Positions 1-12,000 of a stretch of DNA of 64,000 nucleotides are shown here, in pieces. Every line of letters begins with the position of its first letter. Position 1 is the stretch's first letter. The translations under genes were made by a program, and so were the position numbers. Origin of the DNA: Diaporthe sp. PMI_573 (Eukaryota > Ascomycota > Sordariomycetes > Diaporthales > Diaporthaceae); contig JAJTUP010000006.1 of NCBI GenBank assembly GCA_021399435.1, forward strand, positions 930,001 to 994,000, written 5' to 3'. The notes under the pieces were generated by a model. That model did no database searches. It saw only the letters and a program-made list of their open reading frames with translations, and had not been told where the DNA came from.

Positions 1-3000
1 AAGAACCTGTGCGGGCTGAGGTGGCCCGTCTGGAGCCCCTCAATCGTTGAATCCGCGGTGGTTGACGGCTCCGTGACAGTGAAGTACTCCGAGGCAAGGT
101 ACTCGTCGAGTCTGTGCCTCTGGAGCACTGCCAGCCCCTCGTCGCCGGCCCTGTCATCACCCTCGGCGTTGTTTTCTCCGGGGAAGAGGATGTTGATGTG
201 CGCGTTAAACTTGGGGCTAAACTTCTGTGCGTCGTCCGACTGCGCGAACTTGGTCAGCTGCGCCAGGTGGCCTTGTACAAAGTCGATCAGGTCCTTGTCG
301 TTGGCGGGCGTTGACTCTCGTCCGACATCCAGGCTGAAGGGCGTCGTGGTCATGGTCGGCGCATTGGCGTCGGTCAGGTCCAGAGTCTGGGCCTCGTCCG
401 CTGAGGACAGCGAGCGTGCTGCGTGGTTCACGCCGAAGGTGGGCCGGGAGCTTCCTGTCAACTGCTGCAGCGTCCTGGCATACGCAAGGATGATAGCCGC
501 TGAGGTGCCTGCCTTGCCGGCGGTCCGCGAGAGATTGTCGACCGTGGCTTGTGGGATGGCATTTTGACTTCTCACCTGGAAGTGAGGACCGAAGGGAGAC
601 GGGGAGGCTGTGTCAGCCAGGTTGCCGAGCAGAGTATGCTCAGCGTGCGCCAAATGGTTCTTCCAGTACGACTCCTCCTGGTCGGGGTCTCTGATCGCAT
701 TCATCTGGCGAACCACGTCGCTTAGCTGCGTGCGTCGCTGCACGCTGCCTCCGGCCAAGAGCTGGTCCAGGTCCTTCACGATCATCTTGATGCTCCATGC
801 GTCGTACAGCGCGTGGTGCAGCCGAAGCACGACCGCCTTGCCGTCGGAACCTTCCAGCAGAGTCAGACGGGCTGGGGGCTGCCTAAGGTCCGATGGCTGG
901 CTGTTGCCGTCGCGGACGCAGTCCTCGGCTAGGGCTTCAATGGATTTTGTCGAGTCCCGGAGCCTCGCGAAGCCTGCCGACGGTGACCATTGCTCGCTCA
1001 ACGTGACTTGGACAAGCCCTCCATCCTCTACTTGTGTCTGCAAGAAGGTGGTCCTGAGGACTTCATGGGTTCGGCAGAGCTGTGCCCAGCAGCTCTCCAC
1101 CATCTGCTTTTCTAGGGAATCGTCGACTCGGTACACCCATGGTGCCTCGAAGAATCTCTTGCCATTGTACAACCATTGTTCCAGGTGCGAACGCTGGCCT
1201 GGTAGAGCCGGCAGGACGGACTGGACGAGTTCCTCGCTCAGTCCCAGTCTCTGAGCCGCTTCGGACAGCAGATTTGCCTGCTGGTGCGGAGTGAATCCGC
1301 GCGGTTCTGTTGCTGATTGCGCGGTCTTCTTGTCGTCCTCGTGCTTCCTATCGGTGGCTAGAGCCTGGGTCGAGTTCGCCATGACGATGTCGTTCACGCT
1401 CGCGCCCTTCATGATCTGGAAGACGCTCACAGTCATTCGCAGCCGCTTCCTCAGCAGGCTTGATAGTCGGATGGCCAGGATGGAGTCTAGGCCCGCATTG
1501 ATGAGCCTCGTGTTGTAGCCGATCTCCTTCCCCTGAACTCTCTTCCCGAGCACGCTTTTGACTACTTCCAAGACAGAGCCCGCCTTGGTCGTAGAGGCAT
1601 GTACCTCGGATTGGCTGTCCGTTGCCTTCGCCTCCAAGGCGGCGGCACTTTGCTTGGTGCTTTCCATGCGACCGACATCAAGCGCCGGCTTCTGCAAGTC
1701 ATCCAGTATGATCGATTTCACTGCAGCTTCTAGATGACCACCCAAGACATCCACCTCGTTCTGATTCATTCTCGCCCTCAGCTTTCCTTTGAGTGTATTG
1801 TTCTCGATGCGGAAGCTCGTAATCAGATCGTAATCATCATACGCAGGCTGATCGTCACCGTTGTTGTTTTGTTCATGCACTGGCTTGAACAGCGATGCCG
1901 AATTACCGGCTTCCTCATTGTCCTGCTTGCCGACGACACCATCGAAAACGAACAGGCTCTGGAACAGGCTTGCGGGAAGATCATCATCTTTAGCTGCTGA
2001 CGAACGCCACATCATCTGCACCTTCCTCAGCGACGCCATCGAATTGGATCCTAGAGCCTCGTCGCTCAGTTTCTGAACCTGGGCAAGTCCGTCGGCCACG
2101 CTGTGTGCCTTGTCAAGGGTGACACGCATGGGCACGGTGTTGATGGTGGGGCCCACGACAGTCTCGACGTCGTGTCCGCTTGAGACAACTTGTCCGTAGA
2201 CGACATCGGGCTGTCCGTACAGGAGTTCGGACAGGACCTTTGACCAGGCGAGCATCAGCGCAGTCTTGGTGGTCACACCGGCCGCCTTGCATCTTGTCTG
2301 GAGCAGGGAAAGCTCCTCTTCTGCGATGGTGAAGTGGAAAGCAGACGATGCCGACATGTTTTCAGGAAACTCGAGGGGTTTGTAGCGGTATTCACGCAGC
2401 AGGTTGGACCAGAAGTCTACAGAAGACCTCTGCATTGTGGAAACAACCCTTGCGAAGGGCCGGAACTCATGCCATTGTCGAGCCTCGGTCTCGGGGCCCA
2501 AGGGCTGCTGGCCGCTCAGGCGCTTCTGGTACTTCTCGCCCAAGATATGCCAGACAGTCTGGATTGAAGTTGCATCGTAAAGTGCGTGGCTGATCCTCAG
2601 TTGGATTTTACCCCCGCCCAGGTGAGTCCAACTGGCTAGGTCGCTCAGTTCGGTCGGGGAGACGACACCAACCCACGGTGCCTCGTCGTCCTGGGTGAAG
2701 ATAAACCTGGTCCTCAGGATCTCGCACGCTTGCACCGTGTCCTTGACAGCGGCGAAGAAGTGATCGAGATCCTTGGTGTCTGCATTAAGTGTCTGCTCTG
2801 ACAGCTGCACGGTGTGATTGTACGTGTAAGCCTTGCCCAATGTGGCCAGTGAAGCGCTGAGCATGCCCTCCTGGAGCGGCGTGGCTACGAACAGGAGGTC
2901 CTTGGCGAGCCGCCACAGTGTCTTGTCGTACTTTGTCTCATCATCGTCGTTTGCCTCTATCGAAATCTGTTCTGATCTCTTGGTGATGGTGTTGGTATTT

Positions 3001-6000
3001 GCCCGCGCCTGCTGAAGGAGTCTCGCTGTGCCGTGGATAGTACGGGCTTTCAACACAGCGTCGGGTGTTAGCTTGACTTTTTCGGACTTGTTGATCAATC
3101 TGACCAGCGGAAGGACAGTGATAGAGTCCAAGCCGATCTGGTACAATGAAGTTGCCTTGTCCTTGCTGATATCGGAGGGATTCACGCGGAGGAGGCGGCT
3201 TAGAATGTTCCGCACGCTGGCCAAGGCTGCTCCGAACTCGGCATTCGAGTCGCTGTGGTCGTCTTCGATCCCGGGAGCGACCTTCGCAGCCACATTTGCG
3301 TCAACGTCAACCGACAACAAATCTCCCACTCTGGATTCTTTCTCAGCAGAGATGCACGTGCCCACGGCCTTCTCAAACAGCTGCCCGACCTGGTCCAGAT
3401 CCAAATCGGTCAGGACACCGGCGGAAGAAAGCGTCAAGACAACCCGGCCATCATGGTGCAGGTCAACGTCGAAGGCTAGGGCCATATCACTCCTGCTCTC
3501 GGTCTGCAGAGCACTCATGCGCCCAGTAGGGCGCTCTGACGCATCTGCGGAGGGTAGGACGTTGATGCTGAGCAGGCTGTCAAACAGTTTGTCCTCTGAG
3601 TCGGCCCAGCGCTGCACCTTCTCCACGCTGACGAGGGGCATGGTTCCCTGGCAGGTGTCGGCATGGGTCTGATGGACCCTCTGGGCGAAATCATGCAAGG
3701 GCTCGTTCTTCTTGAGGCTGAAAGCCTGGACAAGGGTGTTGAGGCATGGTCCGAGGAAGTCGTCCACCCCGCCGTCCGCGACGTGGTCAAGCAAGGGGCG
3801 GAGCGACATGACAAAACCATACACCACGGAGCTTGTCTGCTTGGTGAGTTGAGACAGACACAGAGCTGTCGCCACTTGGAATGCGGATGAAGCAGACACG
3901 GTGGAACGCTGGGAGTTCAGCTTCTCCCTGATCTGGGGCAAGGTCCAGGGAAGAGTTCGGGTAGAACGAACGGTCTCTTTGCTGTCGTCAATGGACCCGA
4001 GATGGCACGGCCGGACGCCGCGTAACCTCTTCTGCCACAAATCCTTGGTCGATTCCAGCTGCGCGGGCGAGAGGAAACAGTGAGCAGAGACTCTCGTAAG
4101 CACGTCAAGACTCTTGTTGGCAATGGCCACATTGTCTTGCACCGCAACTCCGTCATAAGCCTGCTCAAGCTTCTCGAGTAGCACAGCGATGGCGACACCA
4201 TCAAACAAGGCATGGTGGATCCTCAACGAGACGAAGGCATCTTCACCCTCCTTTCTCAGCTGGATTCTGATGGGAGGTCTTGTGCTCATCTTGGCCACAA
4301 TGTCAACCGGTTCTTCCCCTTCAGTCTCAAACGGTGTGGAAGATGGGGATCGGAGCACAACCTGGAAGACCGCGCCGTCATCCTCCCTTTGCAAGAAACA
4401 AGCTCTCAGGACGGCCTCGAATGCGACAACGCGCTCTGCTGCCTTCTGCCATTTGACCAGGTCCGTGCCAGGGGACAGTCGGTAGTTGAATTGTGCCACG
4501 TACGGGACTACCTTTGAATCCGAAGATGAAGCGGAGTCATCGTCATGGGCACTCAACCACACCATGGACCGGGCCACCAGAGCCGCCTGCAGGGGAAGGC
4601 ACGGCAACACTGCTTCTACATTATCGTTGTTCAGACCCGCCGGGATCTGGCCTGTGAAAACCGTGCTGAGGCTGAGGGCCTTGACTTCTTCCAGCCTATC
4701 GCTTCCTGCGGTAGACTGCTCCAGGATGCCAGTAGTTTGAGAACGGTTACGGTCAGCCAGCCGGGCTATGGATGCCACCGTGGCTGAGGATGACAGGATA
4801 TCAGAAACGCTGACTTTTGAAAAGCCACGCTTCTTAAGAAGAGCGACCAGGTGAACGGCAGACAGACTGTCAATGCCCAGGCGAATGCTGCTGCTTGCCT
4901 TGCCGCTGACTTTGTGGCCCACGACCTCCTCCACAGCAGCGACGACACGGGACTCCTCGGCGTCAAGACTGCTCGCAGCAACGTCAACTCCAGAGTCGTC
5001 AGAGTCCTCGCTATCGGAATCCTGAGACGACACGAAGTCATTCGCCAGCTTGGCCAGGAGCTTGGTATCGACCTTGCCCGAGGCGGCCAGGTACGGGATC
5101 CTCGAAACCCACAGAAGCTTGGGCACCATGAATGCTGGCAGCTTGGCCTCGCACTTCTGCCCCAGGCTCTCCAGCAGCGACGTCAATGCTTGGCCTGGGT
5201 TCTGGAGCAGCTCGACTTCGGCGGTCATCTCGCTCCTGAGGCGTGCCTTGCGCGCAACAAAGCCGAAGAGCTGCTGCTGGTTTCCCTCGCCCGTGACGAC
5301 GGCGGCAGCAAAGTCCAGCTCACCCTCGTCGGCGGCCTGTTCCTTCAGGAAAGACACGACCTCGTCTAGCTCGAGCCGCTGGCCGCGGATCTTGGCCTGC
5401 TGGTCGGCCCTGCCCAGGAACTCGAGGCTGCCGTCGTGCATCATCCTCATGACGTCGCCAGTCCTGTAAATTCTTGTTTCGGCATCGCCCAGTAGCGAGG
5501 TCGTCTGGAAGCTCTTGGCATTCTCGACAGGTCTGTTCAGATAGCCCAGGGCCACCTGGGGACCGGCGATGCAGAGCTCGCCCGGCTGGCCCCTCTTGGC
5601 GATGATTTGCTCGCCATCACCATTGGGTGCCAGCAATAGAGCTTGGAGGCCCTTCAGCGGCAGGCCAAGGTTACGGGCGTTGGATTCGCGGTTCACGATG
5701 TGGCCCAGGCAGCCGATCGTGACCTCGGTTGGGCCGTAGAAGTTGATGAGCTTGGCACGTGAATTCTCTCCATTTTGAACAGCTTCTGGGCTTGTCCAGG
5801 TGTCCAAAAGCTCGTTCGACGCCTTCTCTCCGCCTGTTGTCACCACCCTCACGGAAGGCACGTCCTCAGGCCGGAGCCGCAGCTGCGTCAGCACAGAGGG
5901 CACACTGCCGAAGTGCGTGATGCCGAGCTCGTTGATAGCGTGCTGCAGATTGCCCAGCAGCGCGGTCCGGTTGCCGATGACGACGCGGTACCCTAGATGC

Positions 6001-9000
6001 CAGGGCACGAAAAGCTGCGTGAGGTGCGGGTCAAAGGCCCTGGACGTGAGGTTAAGGTACTTGCCGCGGCCACCGAGTTCTTCTGGCTCGACCGCTGGTG
6101 ATGGAGTCGCGTTCATGCGCAGGGAGAAAGACGAGATGAATTGGCACAGGTTGCGATTGGATACGCGGACGCCCTTGGGCCGACCTGTTGAACCTGATGT
6201 ATAAAGTAGGTAACCACCTTCGCCGCGGCTTGCAGATGGAGGCTGAAACGCGGTTTTCTGTTGCTTGAGTATCAGATCCACTTCTCCGTCGCCATCGGGA
6301 AGCAGCAAAGCTGGAGGATCATCGTGGTCCATGTCCAGGTCCTTTGCGAGCTCCTCGGTAGTGATGACAAGCTTAGCGGCGGCATCGCGGATCAGCAGCT
6401 GCTTCCTTGCGAGGGGTAAGTCTTCGTCCACGGGAAGGTAGATGTAACCCGCACGGAAGATAGCCAGAGTTGCTGCGAGCGACTTGATGTCTCTGCCGAG
6501 GTACAGAGCAATGACGTCGTCCTGTTGAAGACCGACCTCGTGCGATGCCAGCTGGGAGGCGATGGAATTGGTGAGCTTGTCAAGGTGGGAGTATGTGATG
6601 GTCTTGGTGGGCAATGCGTCCTGCTCATCGTCAAGATCGTCACTGGTGTGTACCTCCTCGGCTGCTTTCCAGTCTGGGTGCTGCACTGCATGCTGGGCGA
6701 CGCTTTCTGTCGGATCAAAGCCTGTGACCGTGGCGATCTCCTCGATCATACCACTGACCGACACAAGTCGGCGGTCCATTTTGTTCTGCAGCTGGCGAAG
6801 AGGGAGCCGCGGGGACTGCTTCATGACCCTGGCTTGATCAATTATTTGATCCAGCATGAGTTCCAGCTGCGCCTGAGAGACACGTCGCGCGTCTCCAGTA
6901 AGCTCCATCGTGCCGTCTCCCTCAAAGACATTGAAAGCGAGCGGATGCTCTACGTTGAGAGACAAGGCCTGCTCTACTTCTCGGAACAGCTGCTGCTCAG
7001 TAACAGCACCAGCGTTGTCATCAACGCTAGAGGCCGGATGATAGACAAAGACACCAGCGAAAGGCGCATCGCCGCTTCCAGTGCCTTCGTTAAGAAGTCT
7101 CTTAATGTCCACGGGGTGCAGGTGGTGTGTGACACGGAAGAGATTGGAAGAGTCGCGAGCCATCTCAGCCCACAGCTCCTCAGCTGAGTTTGCATCGGTC
7201 CGGACGGCCAGAGGGAGGGTGGCTATGGCTGGTCCAACCACGTTGGTAAGGTCCGGGTGGATGAGCCTCTGAGAGACTGTCTGGCCGAAGACGACGGCTT
7301 TGAGTTCGAGGTAGGATGCGAGGACGCAACCAAAGGCCGACTGGAATAGAATCGGGAGAGCGGTTGGGGTGTTAGAGGACAGGAACTCAGGAACAGATCT
7401 CTTCACTCCGATGATCCTCTGTTCCTGCTTCTTCCTGGACTGCGTCAGGTCAGGGAATGGCGCGTTCAAGGCACCCGCCGTTTCCCTGAGACCAGCCAGA
7501 CGCTCGGTCCAGAAGGTGGTAGCCTCGTCTCGCTGGGCAGTAGTGGGCAGCAGACCGAGTTCCATTCCTCTGGAAAACTGTACCACTTCTTCATGCACGG
7601 CATTGCTCTGCTGATAGAACTTCGCGACTGCACTGAGGACGGTCTCAGACGAATCATAGTCGTAGAGCGCGTGGTGCACACTGAGCATCATCTTGCGGTC
7701 TTTCTCCGCAACCGTGATGGCCCAAGGGGAAGACATAGGAGTCAACTCTGTCAGCCCTGGTTCCTGGGCCCATCTCGCCAGGTTCTGGTCCTCGTCACTT
7801 GACAGCCACTTCCAGCGAATTGCTGCCTCTTTCCGGACGATCTGGAGGATGGTAGCCTGGAGCCCCTGTTGACGGGCCCAAGAGACACCGTTGGTGGACT
7901 GGCTCTGTCCTTCCACGACTGCGTCCAGCTGTGCCAGAGGAACAAAGCTGGTGCGGAGAATGTCGAAGGTGCTGGCGGCTGCAGTCCAAGCCGCCTTGAG
8001 GCGTTCACCGTCAATCGTATCCAGATGGCTCAAGTCAAACACACGGTGGGCCCAGTAGGCCCTGGGTTCGCGCATAGTCTCGAAGATGAGGGACTCCTGC
8101 ATTGGGGTCGCTGGCAAAAGGAAGCTGTTTGGTGGGAGCGTGTCACCGCGCAGATTCTTTGTCAGGAGATCGCTCGTGGCAGCCACCCACGACTTTTCAG
8201 TTGCTTTCGCAGGTGAAGCTCCGTTCGAATTCGCCTCGGCGCCTGCGGGCTTCTGGCCCCCTTTCTGTCTACTGAGCACGACGTCAACCAGCTCGCCGAG
8301 GTACTCGCACCTCATGAGCTCAAGCACTCCAACCTGGACTTTGAGCTGCCGTCTCAGAGTCCAGGCCAACTTGGTGATCTGGAGGGAACTGAGACCCAAC
8401 CCAGCCAGACTATCACCAGGGCCCAGAGGCTCGACTGCCACCCTGAGGTTCTCGGCGAGAACTTGCAGAACGTCACGTTGCGCATCTGTCCATTGTGGCT
8501 TATCGGCGGGCTGGCCGGTAGCGTCTCCAGCTGAGGCTCCTCCCGCCAGGGCCTGCAGATCTGAACTCTTGTAGATCGCCTGCAATTCTTTCCGGTCCAC
8601 CTTGTTCGATGCAGTCCTGGGCATAGTCGTGTTCAGCACGACGACGTGTCCCGGCACCATGTAACTGGGAAGCATGTCCCTGGCCCTCTTGAAGACTTGG
8701 GCCTGGATAGCCTTCGTGTCAACATCTTCCTTCTTTACCGAGACAAAGGTGACAACGACCTTGTGGTCGGCACTTTCTCTGTCTGGTCGTGGGAGGTAAA
8801 GCGTCTCAACGTGCTCGATAGAATCATCCTCATCCTTGATGCTCGCGCAGGCAGCACTGATCTCGCTCAACTCAATGCGGATTCCCGTGATCTTGACAAG
8901 ATCGTCGTTTCTGCCGAGGAACTCAAATCCGTGGTCATTGAGTCGTACCATGTCGCCAGTCAGGTAGATGCGCTCATCGATCCCGGGGCCGCCTTGGATG

Positions 9001-12000
9001 AACTGGGAGGCGGTCTTGGCCGGATTGTTGAGGTAACCCTTGGCCACCTGCGATCCACCCAGAGCCAGCTCACCAACTCCGTACCGCGGGACGAGCTCCC
9101 AGCGCTTCTGGTCAGAATCAGGTATCGGCACCTGGTGGACAACGTATGCCGTGCATGGGTTGAGGGGGAAGCCCACGTTGGCGGCCTTGGCCTGGTCTCG
9201 GCTCCTTCCGTAGAAGCGACGCATGGTAGACACGACAGCGTTCTCGGCGGGGCCGTAGGTGTTGTACGCGCGCGTGGTGATTCCAGGGGCGGCCCATGCC
9301 TCGGCGACATCCTCAGTCAGCTTCTCGCCGATGAAGGTCACATACTGCAGCGGGCTGCCTCGGATCTCCTCGACGGCGATGCTGGCGCCGAAGCTGGGGG
9401 TCAGGTGGGCGTGCGTGGGGCGGGCCTTCCAGATGAACTCGACGAAAGAGCCCAGGACCAGCTCCCGCGTGCCGCTGATGACACTCCCGCTCAGACCCCA
9501 TGTGTAGAAGAGGTCCTGCACGAATACGTCGAAGGAGTATGCCGAGAGCTGCAGAGTCCGCACTTGTTCTACCTTGGGGTCGTGCTCGACCTGGACCTGG
9601 AGGTCTTGCATAGCCTGTGCCGCAGCATTGTGCTGGATCATGACACCCTTCGGCTCACCCGTCGTTCCGGATGTCCATAGGAGATACGCCAGATCCTTTC
9701 CACTCAGGGCACCTGACTGGATACCTTCTCGCGGCTTCGGCTTCACTGGGGACGACTTTGTGTGTTGGTCGACGAGGATAACGCGCATACCCTTCAAGCT
9801 CTCGCTAGAGAGACAAGGCTCCACCAGGCTCCACGACTCAGTGTTCGTCAGCAAAACCTTGCTCTCGGTTCTCGCTATGAGAGACGTCCGTCTCGCTATG
9901 GGAGAAGTGAGGTCGATGGGGCACCAGGCGGAACCAGCTTTGAGGACGGCCAGCACGGCAACATAAAGGTCGACACTACGCTCAATGCAGAGCGGGATGA
10001 CGTCGACGTTCTCCTCGCGAAGAAGGTGCGCCAGGCCATTGGCGAGAGAGTCAAGCTCTGCGTAGGAGAGGTTGATGGGAGGTGAGTCTAAGGAGGGATA
10101 GAAGGTCAAAGCAAGTCGCGAAGGCGTTGCTATGGCTTGGGCCTCGAACTGCCCGTGCAGAATTTCCAGGTGCTTTTCGTTTTCATTGACATAGGCATCT
10201 GCTTGAGGCACGGTGCCCTCGGCAGATAGGAGGCTTCTGGGTAGACGTGCGGCCAGTGAAGAAATCGCAGCATCAGGTGACGAAGAGAGCATGGTCTGCG
10301 TGAGAGCAGCCAGCTGCTTGACGATGCAGCTCGCTGAGAGCTCCGAAAGCGCCTCCTCGCGGTACGTGAGCTTAAAGGTCAAGTTGGTAAATTGGCTGCG
10401 GTTTGGAGACGAGGGATCATTGGGAAACACTTCGACAAAGATGGGGAAATCGTAGCGAATGACTGGATGGCGGACCTCAGTCCACGGGAGTTGAGAGTCA
10501 TCATCCTCAAGGCCACCGTCTTCCGCCGGATATGCCTGCAAAGCGAGGGCAGTATTGTACGGCAGGGTCTCGAAGACACCCCAGGATAGGTGCCGATGAC
10601 CCAGAGCAAACTTTCCATGCTGAGTGAGGCCATCGACCAGCTGGTTGATGGTCTGAGTCTCAGGCAAGGCCACACGGCAGGGGACGACAGAGAACGTAAG
10701 CGCATGTGTCGTGGTGGAGAGGTGGCCTGAGATTACGCTGCCGAAGGTGACGTCTTCCGTATCTGCCTCGGAGAACAAATGCAGAAGAAGTGACCAGGAG
10801 GCCTGGAGGATGGCCAGTGGTGATGCACCACCACCCAGAGCTCTGCTCTTGTCCTCGAGGACTTGCCACGGGAGATCGCTCTGGTACTGAACCACTCCAC
10901 AGTCCGAAACAGACTTGGAGGACTTGTTGCTGTGTACATTGTTGCCACTCAGCGTACCAAATGGCTCAAGCTCCCAGCCCTTCATTTGTTCTCGCCAAAG
11001 CCCGTCTGTGACGGGGTCCACGTTGGAGTAGGATTCGAGCACTGCGTCATAGATGCTTTGTCTCTGGAGAGGCTCTAGGCCTGCATACCGTCTGGCTATG
11101 TCGCACATGAGAACTTCGACCGACGCGCCGTCGCAGATGCAATGTGCAATGCTGATGAGAAGGAGGCCATCACTGTTAGGCGTGGTCTCATCCTCGACGA
11201 CCTGAATATGGTACAACCTCTGAGACTCTAAGCTGATATTTTCTTCTGCCAGGGCGACCCATGCCTGGGCATTATCCACGGACAGCGGCCCGCTGGCCAT
11301 TCTGTGCGCCACTTGTGGAGCTTCGCCGTCAGTGCTCTTCGGCCTACGCCAGGCTTCCTGTGTCAGGATGACCTGGGAAAATGGCGACAGGGAATCGTCA
11401 CACGGCAGTAGGGCGGAACGATAGACGGCTTGCTCCAACAAGACCTCCTCGACGGCTTTCTTGAGCGCTGGAGCAGAGACTTTCGGCTTGAGTCTCAGAG
11501 CAGTGTGGCTGATGTATCTGGTGCTGTCCATCGCGAAGCTGACTGCCAGTTGGCTTTGTTGGGTGGTCGCTGGAAGGATCATCTCGATATCAGCCTCACC
11601 GGCGACATCGAGCTTTTCAAGCACCTCAGAGAGATGGTTAGATGAGAACTGGGCGAGCCGGGCGCGTGTCCTGTCTTCTGCAGTACCATCCACACCACCA
11701 GACAATGACTGTGTTGATGACGAGGGGAAGAAGACGGAGCGAATAGTGGCTTTGCTGTCTAGAAGGAGTGCTAATGATGGTTGCAGATTCCTGTTTGAGA
11801 AGTCAGGCCATCGCTTCCTGATCTCCCGCAACAGTCTCATGGCGCGGAGGCTGTCCACCCCAGCATCGGTGAGAGGAGTTGCAGCCGATATTTGGTTTCC
11901 GCCCAGGATTTCTGCCACGATAGACAGCAGCTGTTTTTCCAGTTCTGAATCTTCGCCTGTCAGAGACTCAAGTGCTTCAGTGGTTTTGCCAGTCGGAAGG

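Noticed and set aside
58..7187. Numerous plus-strand frames of 60-220 codons at the left end
   Set aside because: All overlap the uninterrupted minus-strand NRPS frame, which carries A, T and C domain motifs throughout.
8646..9680. 344-codon open frame on the plus strand
   Set aside because: It lies antisense to the second adenylation domain of the NRPS; its amino-acid pattern is the mirror of that coding frame and has no motif.
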